This document shows positions 15,926 through 24,783 of a DNA stretch of 55,261 nucleotides, one piece after another. The stretch is from contig PLWZ01000065.1 in the NCBI GenBank assembly GCA_003151235.1, positions 1 to 55,261 on the forward strand, given 5' to 3'. Under the pieces are notes generated by a model that saw only the letters and a list, made by a program, of their open reading frames with translations, was not told the origin of the DNA and did not search any database. The stretch is from Acidimicrobiaceae bacterium. GTDB lineage: Bacteria > Actinomycetota > Acidimicrobiia > Acidimicrobiales > RAAP-2. Made by a program: the position numbers and the translations under genes. Numbering within the stretch: the first letter of the stretch is position 1; each line of letters opens with the position of its first letter.

Positions 15926-16576
15926 TCAGCTAGAGGATCGACCGCCGCCAGCGGGAGTCTCGACCGTCGCGTCGAGGCGCGAAGGCCGTTTGAGCATCGC
16001 CCATACGTCAGGCCCACCGCCGCTGATCTGAATATGGTCGTGGACCTCGAAGCCAAGTCCTGTGTAGAAGGCCACGTTTGTATCGGACGATGTCTCGAGG
16101 AAAGCGCACACCTGCTCGTCTTGGGCTTTCGCGAGCATCGGGAGAAGAACTGCGCTTGCTACGCCCCGGCGTTGGGCCAAGGGCGAAGTGCCGACCGTGG
16201 CCAGGTAGTAGTGACGCCGTTCGGGCCGCCACCGTCGGATCTGTTGCTGGGCGGCAACGGACGCAGGGTGATTCGCGCCCTCCAAGCCGGCCGTGAGCGG
16301 TGCCGTCTGTTCTCGGACGCTCGCGGGCACTTCGACTGAGCTGTCCATCCAAACGGCCGCGCACTCAACGATCCCGTCGACGAGACCCACCCAGACTTGA
16401 CCGAACCCGAGTCCGTACGAGCGCAGTGCTATCCGCTGCAGTTCGGTGATCCGGCGAAGATGGTCATCGGGGTCGACCGTCCACGTCGTCCACGGGTAGT
16501 CGGCGAACGCTTCCCCTAGTACGACGGCCGCACGATCAAGATCTGCGTCGTTCGCTCGCCTTACCTCGACATCCAT
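15926..16576 (-). CDS. GNAT-family N-acetyltransferase
   Basis: A 216-residue single-domain acetyltransferase. YYLATVGTSPLAQRRGVASAV is the acetyl-CoA pyrophosphate-binding motif, and NVAFYTGLGFEVHDHIQI is the C-terminal strand pair. The start is the ATG at 16574-16576 (MDVEVRRANDADLD), where the fold begins. It resembles the frameshifted neighbour at 15.2-15.9 kb in layout (HYYL, AFLETS/AYLESS), so the two may be diverged paralogues that face each other. The substrate cannot be inferred. Confidence 0.88.
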   Translation of the reverse strand: MDVEVRRANDADLDRAAVVLGEAFADYPWTTWTVDPDDHLRRITELQRIALRSYGLGFGQVWVGLVDGIVECAAVWMDSSVEVPASVREQTAPLTAGLEGANHPASVAAQQQIRRWRPERRHYYLATVGTSPLAQRRGVASAVLLPMLAKAQDEQVCAFLETSSDTNVAFYTGLGFEVHDHIQISGGGPDVWAMLKRPSRLDATVETPAGGGRSSS

Positions 16577-16680
16577 CGGGAGATCGTCGCCTACCCGGGT
16601 ACCGTCTGCTCGTCCGGCTTGGCCGAGGTGGTCCCGTTCTGGGCTCGACCGGGGGAAGGTGGGCGCATTGGCCGCGGGCC

Positions 16681-17043
16681 TTAGCTGCCCAGCATCCACA
16701 AGTCGCGATGCTCGACGACCAGTCCGTCCGCTTGAAAGCGGAGGATCGACACGCCGGCCAGGTCTTCGCTACCGCCGTCGACGAGCCTCGTCTGCGCGGT
16801 CCAGGGAACCGCTGCCTGGTCACCATCGACGATCGGGGTTCCGAACTGGCACTCCGCCGACTCCTCCTCCAGAAATACCCGGGCCAGGTAGCCCGGTTCG
16901 GGCGGTCGGAATGGGTGCTGCTGCCAGAATGCACCCTCGGCATACAGCGCAGCGATCGCGTCCGCGTCGTGCTCATGCCAACTGCGCTCCCACACGTCCG
17001 CCCATCGTTGGGCTGCTTTCCTGGGGTCCACGGCGAGGGGCAA
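16681..17043 (-). CDS. SnoaL/NTF2-like protein
   Basis: A 120-residue cone-shaped NTF2-like domain: helical start RKAAQRWADVWERSWHEHDADAIAALYAEGAFWQQHPF, then strands ending in VSILRFQADGLVVEHRDLWML. These domains serve as small enzymes (isomerases, cyclases, hydrolases) or binding modules; no catalytic set is identifiable here. The start is taken as TTG at 17043; a GTG 12 bases downstream is equally possible. It follows the 70-residue zinc-ribbon-like gene by 3 bases on the same strand. Confidence 0.8.
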   Translation of the reverse strand: MPLAVDPRKAAQRWADVWERSWHEHDADAIAALYAEGAFWQQHPFRPPEPGYLARVFLEEESAECQFGTPIVDGDQAAVPWTAQTRLVDGGSEDLAGVSILRFQADGLVVEHRDLWMLGS

Positions 17044-17046
17044 GGA

Positions 17047-17259
17047 TCAGCTCGACCCGTCCGAGCGCCCGCCCATGTGCCAGCCGTCGCAGTACGGACA
17101 CAGGTACACGGACAGCCGGGTCCTGGATTCGAAGTTTCGTTCATCGGCGACGCTGAGTGCGTCGCCGCGGGAAGCGAACCGGGTCTTCGGTTGGCCGTCT
17201 CGTCTCCAGTGCGACGAGTCCAGGGCGAGCTCGCGATGGGCTGGACGCTTGCGAGGCAC
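17047..17259 (-). CDS. Small CxxC-containing hypothetical protein
   Basis: A 70-residue protein rich in Arg and Ser. The end, YLCPYCDGWHMG, offers two cysteines and a histidine for metal binding, and a helical segment RGDALSVADERNFESR precedes it. Similar tiny basic proteins occur in actinobacteria without assigned function. It is four bases upstream of the SnoaL-like gene and probably cotranscribed. Confidence 0.65.
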   Translation of the reverse strand: MPRKRPAHRELALDSSHWRRDGQPKTRFASRGDALSVADERNFESRTRLSVYLCPYCDGWHMGGRSDGSS

Positions 17260-17358
17260 GCCTCCAGTCTGGCGTGTGGGTGGGATCCGCCAGACGACCC
17301 TTGCGAAGAGGCTCCTGAGTCTTCAGTTCCAGGTTGCTCGGCTCGGGCTCAACCCCCC

Positions 17359-18129
17359 CTACACCGGCTTCAGCGCCCGGGTGGCGAGGAATGTCGGGAA
17401 GTACGAGACGGTGACATCGCCGTCTTGATGGAAGTCCTCATAGAGCCCGACGATGACGAATCCCGCATCCAGTTGGCCCCCGATCTGATCGGTCAATGAA
17501 TGGCCGAAGCAGAGCGGCTGGTCGGGGTCGAGCTCGGCCCGCTCCTGCGCACTCAGAGAGGTGACGTCGGAGTAGGGGACCGGGTACCTCAGCTCGAGGA
17601 TGCCCTTCGGCTCCTTGTCCCGGTCAAAGCAGAAGAGCAGTGGGTTGGCGAAGCCCGCCAACAACGTGCCACCCGGTCGGAGGACGCGGTGGCATTCCCG
17701 CCAGACGGGCAGGACGGTTTCGGAGAAGCAGTTGGAACACGGGTGGAAGACCAGGTCGAACGCCGCATCCTCGAAGCACGACAGATCGGTCATGTCGCCC
17801 TGCACAGTTTCGATCTCGAGACCGTCGCGCTCGGCCACCATGCGGTCCTGACCGAGCTGCCGAGCCGAGTTGTCGAAAACGGTTATGTGCGCCCCGGCCG
17901 CAGCCAGGATCGGCCCCTGTTGGCCCCCGCCCGCCGCCAAACCCAGCACTCGCGCACCGTCGAGCTCGAGGAACCACTCGCGAGGCACCCACCGACGTGG
18001 CGTGAGAACGACCGACCAGTCTCCCTGCCGGGCTCGAGCCACCTGATCAGAATCGACCGGGATCGTCCACTCGTTCTCATTGTCGACTTCCCGGTCCCAG
18101 GCGTGGCGGTTGAATCCGACGACATCCAT
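17359..18129 (-). CDS. SAM-dependent methyltransferase, class I
   Basis: A 256-residue methyltransferase. Motif I is ARVLGLAAGGGQQGPILAA, followed by the acidic strand end VFDNS and the motif-II region FDLVFHPCSNCFSE, with HRVLRPGGTLLAGF as the post-II helix. The FNRHAWDREVDNENEWTIPV start is typical of a small-molecule methyltransferase group found in actinobacteria and firmicutes. The ATG at 18127-18129 is used because this start motif follows it at once. Substrate unknown. Confidence 0.87.
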   Translation of the reverse strand: MDVVGFNRHAWDREVDNENEWTIPVDSDQVARARQGDWSVVLTPRRWVPREWFLELDGARVLGLAAGGGQQGPILAAAGAHITVFDNSARQLGQDRMVAERDGLEIETVQGDMTDLSCFEDAAFDLVFHPCSNCFSETVLPVWRECHRVLRPGGTLLAGFANPLLFCFDRDKEPKGILELRYPVPYSDVTSLSAQERAELDPDQPLCFGHSLTDQIGGQLDAGFVIVGLYEDFHQDGDVTVSYFPTFLATRALKPV

Positions 18130-18187
18130 GGCTTCGCACCATAAGGGACCTCGACACACTTCGCGACGAATGTCGTGATGCGCCCGG

Positions 18188-18709
18188 CTAACCGACCAGG
18201 CGTCGACCCAGCTCTGAGCGGACCGCTTGGCGCATCCGATCGATCTCGTCTTCGCTGCGAACGAACACGGTCCGGCAATGGTTGGGGTATCCGACATAGA
18301 TATCCCCGGGCATCCGTGGGAACAGATGCATGTGGAGATGGGGGACGGTGTTGCCGTGGATCTCGTAGTTCATCTTCGCGGGAGAGAACAGCTTGGCCAG
18401 AGCGCGAGCGGTGGCCATCGAGTCGAGAAAGAACCTGACCTGGTCGTGCTCGTCCAGGTCGAAGGGCTCCAGCACATGTTTCTTCGACACGACGCACGCG
18501 TACCCGGGCAGCACTGCTTCGCGCCAAGCGGAAACCTTGCAGGTCTCTGTCTCGGCGAGGATCCATTCGGGATGCGGATCCTCGCCGCACATGGGGCACC
18601 CCTCGGGCGTGCACAGGCGTTCCCATGCCTCCGGATCCTCGGCCCACAGTCGTCCGCTCTCGTTCGCTTCGATTGTGATTGATCCCACCGCGCCCCCTTT
18701 CATCGCCAT
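18188..18709 (-). CDS. HIT-family protein (nucleotide hydrolase/transferase)
   Basis: About 173 residues. The histidine triad is intact in HLHMHLFPR, preceded by NYEIHGNTVPH. GYACVVSKKHVLEPFDLDEHD is the usual early strand-helix. CPMCGEDPHPEW near the N-terminus may bind zinc. HIT enzymes hydrolyse dinucleoside polyphosphates or adenylated amines. The start is the ATG at 18709 (MAMKGGAVG); a second ATG lies 6 bases further in. It is divergent from the flavin reductase gene. Confidence 0.87.
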   Translation of the reverse strand: MAMKGGAVGSITIEANESGRLWAEDPEAWERLCTPEGCPMCGEDPHPEWILAETETCKVSAWREAVLPGYACVVSKKHVLEPFDLDEHDQVRFFLDSMATARALAKLFSPAKMNYEIHGNTVPHLHMHLFPRMPGDIYVGYPNHCRTVFVRSEDEIDRMRQAVRSELGRRLVG

Positions 18710-18774
18710 GGACACCGGGACTGAGGACCATAGGACTCGGCAGGGGTCACCAACGACCCAGGTACGATCCCCGG

Positions 18775-19257
18775 ATGCCCCCAGCGAGCATCGACGCGGC
18801 AAGGTTCCGCGAGGTGCTCGGCCACTTCGCCAGCGGGGTCACCGTCGTGACCGCGACCGAAGACGGCCCGGTCGGCTTCACCTGCCAGGCCTTCGCTGCA
18901 CTGTCGCTCGATCCGCCGATGGTGCTGCTCGCACCGGCCAAATCCTCGACCAGCTGGCCGCGTATTGCCGCTGCCGGATCGTTCTGCGTGAACATCCTGG
19001 CCAGCGACCAGGAGGCCCTGGCCCGGTCGTTCAGCGTGTCCGGCGGCGACAAGTTCACCGGGGTGGCTTGGGAGGGCGCCCCGGTGACCGGTGCGCCGCT
19101 GTTGGCCGGGGTCGTCGCGTGGGCGGAGTGCGAGCTGGAGCAGATCCACGACTCCGGTGACCACGAGCTCGTGACCGGACGGGTGGTGTCACTCGGTGTC
19201 GGTGAAGGCTTGCCGCTCGTCTTCTATCGGGGCGGATTCGGCACCTACTCGGTTTGA
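18775..19257 (+). CDS. Flavin reductase-like protein (HpaC/FMN-binding split barrel)
   Basis: A 160-residue flavin reductase. FREVLGHFASGVTVVTA, GFTCQAFAALSLDPPMVLLA and FCVNILASDQ are the conserved flavin-binding strands, and the C-terminal VFYRGGFGTY is typical. These proteins reduce FMN or FAD with NAD(P)H for a partner monooxygenase. No monooxygenase gene is next to it; the LLM oxidoreductase 1.5 kb away is the closest candidate, though that pairing is speculative. Confidence 0.88.
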   Translation: MPPASIDAARFREVLGHFASGVTVVTATEDGPVGFTCQAFAALSLDPPMVLLAPAKSSTSWPRIAAAGSFCVNILASDQEALARSFSVSGGDKFTGVAWEGAPVTGAPLLAGVVAWAECELEQIHDSGDHELVTGRVVSLGVGEGLPLVFYRGGFGTYSV

Positions 19258-19322
19258 ACCAAGCCGTCCGCCGCCAGTGAATCACCACCCGGCCGGCCAG
19301 TGGAGCGCCCCGGGGTTCGAAC

Positions 19323-19823
19323 AGCCGATGCAGGGCGAGGGAACGGTTGGCTGCCCACCATCGCAAGATCGCCAACCAGCGGCGGGACTTCGCCCACCAG
19401 CGGCGGGACTTCGCCCACCAGCTGTCGCGCCGGCTGGTCAATGACTACGACCTGATCGTGTTCGAGGATCTGCAGATCAAGAACATGGCGAGGCGCCCCA
19501 GGCCTCGCCCAGATGGAACAGGGGGTTACGAGGCCAACGGGGCCAATGCGAAAGCCGGACTCAATCGATCTATCCACGACGCTGGGTGGGGCGAGTTCAT
19601 TGCCATGACGATCTACAAGGCTGAAAGCGCCGGTAGGGAGGTCATTGCCGTGGACCCCCGCAACACCAGCCGAACCTGCTCAGGATGTGGGCACGTCTCG
19701 GCCGGGAACCGGCATGGGGCCGTTTTTCGATGTCTCGGCTGTGGCCGTGAGGCCAACGCCGACGTCAATGCGGCCGAGAACATCCTTGGGGCCGGTGGGG
19801 CCCGGCAGCTCATCGCTGCGTAG
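19323..19823 (+). pseudogene. tnpB: tnpB (IS200/IS605-type) C-terminal remnant
   Basis: Only the second half of a TnpB RNA-guided nuclease remains (about 165 residues against 350-420). It keeps the RuvC-II glutamate in LIVFEDLQIKNM, the zinc-ribbon cysteines in CSGCG and CLGCG, and the RuvC-III aspartate in NADVNAAENIL. RuvC-I and the N-terminal DNA-binding half are missing; a stop at 19278-19280 closes the frame. A perfect 21-bp tandem duplication at 19375-19416 adds seven residues in the helix after KIANQRR. The product would be inactive as a nuclease. Confidence 0.88.
19375..19421 (+). repeat. 21-bp tandem duplication inside the tnpB remnant
   Basis: The 21-base unit at 19375-19395 is repeated exactly at 19396-19416 and partly afterwards. 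It keeps the reading frame and duplicates the peptide RRDFAHQ. Confidence 0.9.
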
Positions 19824-19845
19824 GGTCGAAACTGACCCGCTACCC
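19821..19845 (+). mobile_element. Right end (RE) of the IS200/IS605-type element, copy 1
   Basis: The tnpB stop TAG is followed by a short stem, GGGTC...GACCC with a six-base loop, and then CGCTACCC, after which similarity to copy 2 ends. Copy 2 at 55223-55245 has the same stem with a four-base loop and the same end. In this family the subterminal hairpin is the transposase recognition site and the RE overlaps the guide-RNA scaffold. Confidence 0.72.
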
Positions 19846-19904
19846 TTGAACAGGGATTTCGCGAGCAGAGGTGGCCGAACGCGCCGCCAGGGGAGGTGTG
19901 CTCG

Positions 19905-20720
19905 GTGGACGTCAAAGACCGGGTTGTCGTGGTCACGGGTGGGGCAAGCGGGATCGGCCGGGCGCTCTCCCGAGCCTTCGCCCAGGCGGGTGCACAGGCG
20001 GTGGTCGTCGCCGACATCGACGGCGATGGAGCGAAGGCGGTTGCCGACGAGCTCGGTCAGCGTGCCCGATCGGTCCGAGTCGACGTCGCGTCCGAACCCG
20101 ACATCGTCGGGCTCGTCAGTTCGACCGAGGAGCAGTTCGGCCGCATAGACCTGTTCTGCTCCAACGCCGGGATCCTCGTCCCGGGCGGCGTGGACGTTCC
20201 CGACGAGGGCTGGGACCGGATCTGGCACATCAACGTCCTCAGCCACATCTACGCCGCCCGTGCCGTGCTCCCGGGGATGCTGGCCCGCGGCGAGGGTTAC
20301 CTCCTGCACACGGCGTCGGCGGCCGGCCTGCTCACGCAGATCGGCTCCGCCCCCTACAGCGTCACCAAGCACGCGGTCGTCGCCCTGGCCGAGTGGCTGT
20401 CGATCACCCACGGTGACGCCGGCATCGGGGTCTCGTGCCTGTGTCCGCAGGGAGTCTGGACGAACATGACCGGCGGGGGTGGCCAACGCCGCGACGCATC
20501 GGCGGTCGCAGCATCGACGGCCGGAGCGGATGGGTTCTTGGAGGCCGAAGAGGTGGCCGAGGTCGTGTTGGCGGCCCTGGCCGAGAACCGGTTCCTCATC
20601 CTCCCGCACCCTGAGGTCGCCACCTACGAGCAGCGCCGCGCCGGTGACCGGGAGCGGTGGTTGAAGGGGATGCGGCGGGTCCAGGCGTCGCTGCGCCCGC
20701 GGCCGTCGGGCTCAGGGTAA
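19905..20720 (+). CDS. SDR-family oxidoreductase
   Basis: A 271-residue classical short-chain dehydrogenase. [18 protein letters not shown] is the cofactor-binding motif, SNAGIL replaces NNAG, Ser lies in HTASAAG, and YSVTK carries the catalytic Tyr/Lys. The Asp after VVVAD favours NAD(H). AGGGGAGG at 19889-19896 fits the GTG at 19905 best; a GTG at 19896 also exists. It converges on the LLM oxidoreductase gene, and the two stop regions overlap by 9 bases. Confidence 0.88.
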   Translation: MDVKDRVVVVTGGASGIGRALSRAFAQAGAQAVVVADIDGDGAKAVADELGQRARSVRVDVASEPDIVGLVSSTEEQFGRIDLFCSNAGILVPGGVDVPDEGWDRIWHINVLSHIYAARAVLPGMLARGEGYLLHTASAAGLLTQIGSAPYSVTKHAVVALAEWLSITHGDAGIGVSCLCPQGVWTNMTGGGGQRRDASAVAASTAGADGFLEAEEVAEVVLAALAENRFLILPHPEVATYEQRRAGDRERWLKGMRRVQASLRPRPSGSG

Positions 20721-22103
20721 AACGGCACCCCCGCGCCCGCCGAACGGGGTGCCGGGCCGAGGGGCGGTGCCCGTGGCCCGCTGGGTCGCGAACTCGTCCA
20801 TGGCGGCCAGGAACTCGTCGGCCCCGACCCGCTCGGCCGCCGCCCGGGCCATCGCCGGGAACGAGTAGTCGGGCGAGGGGAGCGGCGGGTGGTCGGCCTC
20901 GGGCTTGCGGGCCATCACCTTCTCGATGATGGGCGCGAGTCGCGCTTCCTTCTCCTTGGACAGCTTCTCGTCCCGCTCGGCGAACTCGGGAAGGACCGTC
21001 TTCCCGAACAATTCGAGGCTCTCCATGATGTCCTCGTGGCGGTTCCGCCCGGCCTGGCTCACGAAGATCACCTGGTCGACGCCCAGCTCCTCGTAGCGGT
21101 TCAGGTACTCGCGGATCTGGTCGGGGGTGCCGACCGAGCCCCGCAGGCCGCTCACTCCCTGCTGGATTGCCGTCGCGCCGAGGCGCTCGGGGTTCTCGGC
21201 GGCCTTCCGGACCGCCTCGGGGTCGTAGCCGTGCTCCGCCCGGCGCTGCTCGAACTCGGCCCAGACATCGGTGACGCCGGGCTGGTGCTGGCCGAACACG
21301 TAGTAGTGGCCGAGCGAGTAGCCGAAGAAGTTGGCACCGGCCGTGCCCCGGGCGATCGCCTCCTCCTCGGTCGGCGCGCACATGAAGGTGGTCACGCAGG
21401 CCACGTTGGGGTTGACCACGTCGCCGATCGGCACGCACTCGTTCTCGAACGTCTCGTAGTAGTCGGTGACCCAGTGCGTCGCCTCTTCGGGGTCGATGAA
21501 CGCGAAGGTGAGGGCGCCGATGCCCTTCTGGGCGGCCAGGTGGATGGTGTCGCGACGGCTGCAGGCGACCCAGACGGGCGGGTGGGGCTTCTGGCGCGGC
21601 TTCGGCACCACGTTGCGCGGCGGCATCGTGACGTAGTCGCCGTGGTGCCCGGTGAAGGGGGTCTCGGTCATGCAGCGGAGCGCGACCCGAGTGCCCTCCT
21701 CCCACATGGCTCGCTTCTGTGCCGGGTCGATCATGAACCCGCCGAGCTCGGCCTCGGAACCGGCCTCGCCGGTGCCGAACTGGGCCCGACCGTCCGAGAT
21801 CAGGTCCAACGTGGCGACGCGCTCGGCGATGCGGGCCGGGTGGTTGAACGGCGGCGGGGTCTGGACGATTCCGTGGCCGAGCTTGATCCGCTTGGTCCGC
21901 TGCGAGACGGCGGCCAGGAACACCTCGGGGGCCGAGCTGTGGCTGTACTCCTCCAAGAAGTGGTGCTCGACCTCCCAGACGTAGTCGAAGCCCAACTTGT
22001 CGGCCAGCTCGCACTGCTCAAGCGCGTCCTGGAGCAGCTGGTATTCGGAGTCCTCGCCCCAGGGCCGGGGGAGCTGGTGCTCGTAGAAGATGCCGAACTT
22101 CAC
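20712..22103 (-). CDS. LLM-class (luciferase-like) flavin-dependent oxidoreductase
   Basis: A 463-residue bacterial-luciferase-like TIM-barrel enzyme using FMN or F420. [45 protein letters not shown] and [14 protein letters not shown] are the conserved elements. The family includes monooxygenases and F420-dependent dehydrogenases; the cofactor cannot be decided here. The GTG start overlaps the stop of the upstream SDR gene by four bases (GTGA), placing it last in the acyl-CoA operon. Confidence 0.88.
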   Translation of the reverse strand: MKFGIFYEHQLPRPWGEDSEYQLLQDALEQCELADKLGFDYVWEVEHHFLEEYSHSSAPEVFLAAVSQRTKRIKLGHGIVQTPPPFNHPARIAERVATLDLISDGRAQFGTGEAGSEAELGGFMIDPAQKRAMWEEGTRVALRCMTETPFTGHHGDYVTMPPRNVVPKPRQKPHPPVWVACSRRDTIHLAAQKGIGALTFAFIDPEEATHWVTDYYETFENECVPIGDVVNPNVACVTTFMCAPTEEEAIARGTAGANFFGYSLGHYYVFGQHQPGVTDVWAEFEQRRAEHGYDPEAVRKAAENPERLGATAIQQGVSGLRGSVGTPDQIREYLNRYEELGVDQVIFVSQAGRNRHEDIMESLELFGKTVLPEFAERDEKLSKEKEARLAPIIEKVMARKPEADHPPLPSPDYSFPAMARAAAERVGADEFLAAMDEFATQRATGTAPRPGTPFGGRGGAVLP

Positions 22104-23029
22104 GACGGTGCGCGCTGCTGGCCGCGGGCGCCGCTCATGGCCGCGTTGGGGGCCGCCTTCTCGACGAGGTCGGGGATGACCTTGCCCAGCTCGGCCGGGT
22201 CCCAACGGTCGCCCTTGTCGACGCCCGGTCCGGCGTGCCAGCCCTCGGCAACGCTGATCCGGCCGCCGGCGACGTTGAAAACCCGCCCAGTGACGCCGGC
22301 CGACTCGGTCGAGCCCAGCCAGACCACGAGCGGGGCGACGTTGTCGGGGGAGCGGGCGTCGAACTCGTCCGGCTTCACCTCGGGACGGTCGGGGCGCAGG
22401 TTCTCGGTCATGCGGGTCTGAGCGCCGGGGGCGATCGCGTTCACCGTCACCCCGTAGCGGCCGAGCTCCATGGCCGTGATGATGGTGAAGGCGGCGATGC
22501 CCGCCTTGGCGGCGCCGTAGTTGGCCTGACCGGGGTTCCCGTAGATGCCCGATGACGAGCTGGTGTTGATGATGCGGGCGTCGTTGGTCTCGCCGGCCTT
22601 GGCCAACTCCCGCCAGTAGACGGCGGCATGGTGGGCCGGTGCGAAGGTGCCCCGCAGGTGGACCTTGATGACGGCGTCCCACTCCTCGGCGGTCATGTTG
22701 ATGAGCATCCGGTCCCGGAGGATCCCGGCGTTGTTCACCAGCACGTCCAGGCGCCCGAACCGCTCGATGGCGGCATCGATGAGGCGCTTGGCCCCCTCGA
22801 AGTCCGAAACGTCCTCGCCGTTTGCGATGGCCTCGCCACCCATGTCGGTGATGGCGCTCACGACCTCGTTGGCCGGGCCGGCGTCGGCGCCGGTCCCGTC
22901 GACCAGGGCTCCCAGGTCGTTGACGACCACCTTGGCGCCCTGAGCGGCGAACTCAAGAGCGTGGCTCCGTCCGATGCCCCGCCCCGCCCCGGTGACGATG
23001 ACGACCCGTCCCTCACAAATTCCGGCCAT
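22100..23029 (-). CDS. SDR-family dehydrogenase, 3-hydroxyacyl-CoA (HSD17B4-like) type
   Basis: A 309-residue SDR. VVIVTGAGRGIGRSHALEFA, LVNNAGILRDRML, NTSSSSG and the catalytic YGAAK are all present. NDLGALVDGTGADAGPANEVV is characteristic of the multifunctional-enzyme-2/HSD17B4 branch, which oxidises 3-hydroxyacyl-CoA esters of fatty acids and sterol side chains. Its place after the acyl-CoA dehydrogenase fits the third step of a beta-oxidation cycle. It lies 63 bases after that gene and overlaps the LLM gene by four. Confidence 0.9.
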   Translation of the reverse strand: MAGICEGRVVIVTGAGRGIGRSHALEFAAQGAKVVVNDLGALVDGTGADAGPANEVVSAITDMGGEAIANGEDVSDFEGAKRLIDAAIERFGRLDVLVNNAGILRDRMLINMTAEEWDAVIKVHLRGTFAPAHHAAVYWRELAKAGETNDARIINTSSSSGIYGNPGQANYGAAKAGIAAFTIITAMELGRYGVTVNAIAPGAQTRMTENLRPDRPEVKPDEFDARSPDNVAPLVVWLGSTESAGVTGRVFNVAGGRISVAEGWHAGPGVDKGDRWDPAELGKVIPDLVEKAAPNAAMSGARGQQRAPS

Positions 23030-23092
23030 GGCTGATTTCCTCCTGGTGGTGGTGCGTTAGAGATTCGGTGCTTCGGCTGGTTCCCCGGCGCC

Positions 23093-24361
23093 TCAGCGGG
23101 CCGGGCGCTCGTCCTCGTTGGACGGGTCCTTCGGCATCCCGAGCACCCGCTCGCCGACGATATTCCTCTGCACCTGGGCCGTGCCGCCCCAGATGGTGAC
23201 CGAGCGGGTGGAGAGGAAGTCGGACTGCCAGCGGTCGAGCCGGTACTGGCCGGGCTCCTGGCTCGGCATGACCATGGCCTCGGCGCCCCGGATGTTCATG
23301 ATGATCTCGGCGAAGCGCTGGGCGTACTCGGACCAGAACATCTTGTTGATCGACGACGCCGGTCCGGGCTCCTTCTTGGCCACGACCTCGGAGAGCAGCC
23401 GAAGCCCCTGGAACCGCATGATCTCGGTCCGGGTGTAGGCCCACGCGAGCTGCTGACGGACGAGGGCGTCGTCCTGCTTGCCCTTCGACCTCACCATCTC
23501 GACGGCGTCCCAGAACTGGCGCGTGTACTGGATGTGCTGGGTGGTCGCGTTCCCACCGCGCTCGTTGCCGAGCGTGGTCATCGTGACCCGCCAGCCGTTG
23601 TTGAGGCCGGCGATGATGTTGAACATCGGGGCCCGGGCCTCCGTCATGAACGTCTCGGTGAAGCCCGCCCCTCCGGTCAGCTGCTTGATCGGGCGCAGGT
23701 CGAAGCCGTTCGACGAGCCGTCGTCACGCTTGAGCGGCACCAGCACGTAGGAGATCCCCTGGTGCTTGGGCACGTCGGGGTCGGTCCGGCACAGGCAGAA
23801 CATCATGTTGGCCATCTGGGCCCCCGACGTCCACACCTTCTGGCCGGTGATGACGATCTCGTCACCGTCGACGATGCCCCGGGTCTTGACCGAGGCCAGG
23901 TCCGATCCCGCGTCGGGTTCCGAGAAACCCTGGCAGTACCGGTCGGTGCCGTCGATGATGCGGGGCAGGAAGTGGGCCTTCTGCTCGTCGGTGCCCCAGA
24001 CGATGATCGAGGGACCGACCAGCCACTCGCCCATGCCCCGGGTCACCCGCGGCACCCGGGCCCGTGCGAACTCCTCGTTCATCACGGCGACCTCGATGCC
24101 GCCCAGGCCACGGCCGCCGAACTCCTTCGGCCAGGCCACGCAGAGGTACCCGCCATCGTGGAGCTTGTCCGCCCATTCGCGCCATCCGCCACCCGCGCCG
24201 AACATGCCGGCCATGGCCCCGCGGCCTCCTCGCTGGGGCGCTTCCTCTGCCTCGTCTGAGGCCTCGGACGGCGGTGGCCGGTTGGCCTCGAGCCACTGGC
24301 GAAGCTCGTCTCGGAAGGCCTTGGCCTGGGGTCCGAGGTCGATGTCCATGGTGGTGGTCAC
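23093..24361 (-). CDS. Acyl-CoA dehydrogenase (FadE-type)
   Basis: A 422-residue flavoprotein that introduces the 2,3 double bond in acyl-CoA esters. Conserved elements include CQGFSEPDAGSDLASVKT, VITGQKVWTSGAQMANMMFC and the C-terminal RNIVGERVLGMPKDP. A Pro/Glu-rich insert of about 25 residues follows the first helix (NRPPPSEASDEAEEAPQRG). The GTG at 24361 overlaps the stop of the DUF35 gene by four bases, and AGGAGG lies just upstream, which decides the start. Confidence 0.93.
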   Translation of the reverse strand: MTTTMDIDLGPQAKAFRDELRQWLEANRPPPSEASDEAEEAPQRGGRGAMAGMFGAGGGWREWADKLHDGGYLCVAWPKEFGGRGLGGIEVAVMNEEFARARVPRVTRGMGEWLVGPSIIVWGTDEQKAHFLPRIIDGTDRYCQGFSEPDAGSDLASVKTRGIVDGDEIVITGQKVWTSGAQMANMMFCLCRTDPDVPKHQGISYVLVPLKRDDGSSNGFDLRPIKQLTGGAGFTETFMTEARAPMFNIIAGLNNGWRVTMTTLGNERGGNATTQHIQYTRQFWDAVEMVRSKGKQDDALVRQQLAWAYTRTEIMRFQGLRLLSEVVAKKEPGPASSINKMFWSEYAQRFAEIIMNIRGAEAMVMPSQEPGQYRLDRWQSDFLSTRSVTIWGGTAQVQRNIVGERVLGMPKDPSNEDERPAR

Positions 24362-24783
24362 GACGATCCTCCTGCGGGTTCGAACATCGGGTAGTGGCGT
24401 CCATCGGGCAGCTCGTCCCAGGTGACCTGAAGTGCCATCCCGACCGTGAGGTCGTCGACCGGCACGCCGACGACGTTGGTCATCATGCGGGCGCCCTCGG
24501 CCAGCTCGACGAGGGCGACTGCGAACGGCCCGTCGATGCCGGTGGGGCTCGGGCTCAGGTGGTTGACGGTGAAGGTGTAGAGGGTTCCCTTGCCGCTCGC
24601 CTCGCGCCACTCGAGGTTGGCGCCGAAGCACCCCGGGCAGATCTCGCGCGGGTAGAAGACGGCCTTGTCGCAATCGAGGCACCACTGCACGAGGAGCCGG
24701 CGCTCCTTGGTGGCCTCCCAGAACGGCTCAGCGACCGGGCTCGCCGGCGGGTCGAAGCGGCTCGGCCGCTCGGTGGTGGTCAT
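24358..24783 (-). CDS. DUF35 OB-fold/rubredoxin-like zinc-ribbon acyl-CoA-binding protein
   Basis: A 141-residue protein: a rubredoxin-like zinc ribbon (CLDC and CPGC, 14 residues apart) followed by an OB fold (GKGTLYTFTVNHLSP, GPFAVALVELAEGARM). DUF35 proteins form complexes with thiolase-like enzymes such as Ltp2 in steroid side-chain degradation, where they bind the CoA ester and hold the hydratase/aldolase complex together. It overlaps the thiolase-like gene upstream by four bases, the expected partner arrangement. Confidence 0.9.
   Translation of the reverse strand: MTTTERPSRFDPPASPVAEPFWEATKERRLLVQWCLDCDKAVFYPREICPGCFGANLEWREASGKGTLYTFTVNHLSPSPTGIDGPFAVALVELAEGARMMTNVVGVPVDDLTVGMALQVTWDELPDGRHYPMFEPAGGSS

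Noticed and set aside
22104-22682. In-frame upstream extension of the LLM oxidoreductase gene
   Set aside because: It is the shadow of the SDR gene; the luciferase-like fold begins at the GTG at 22103 with a normal four-base overlap.
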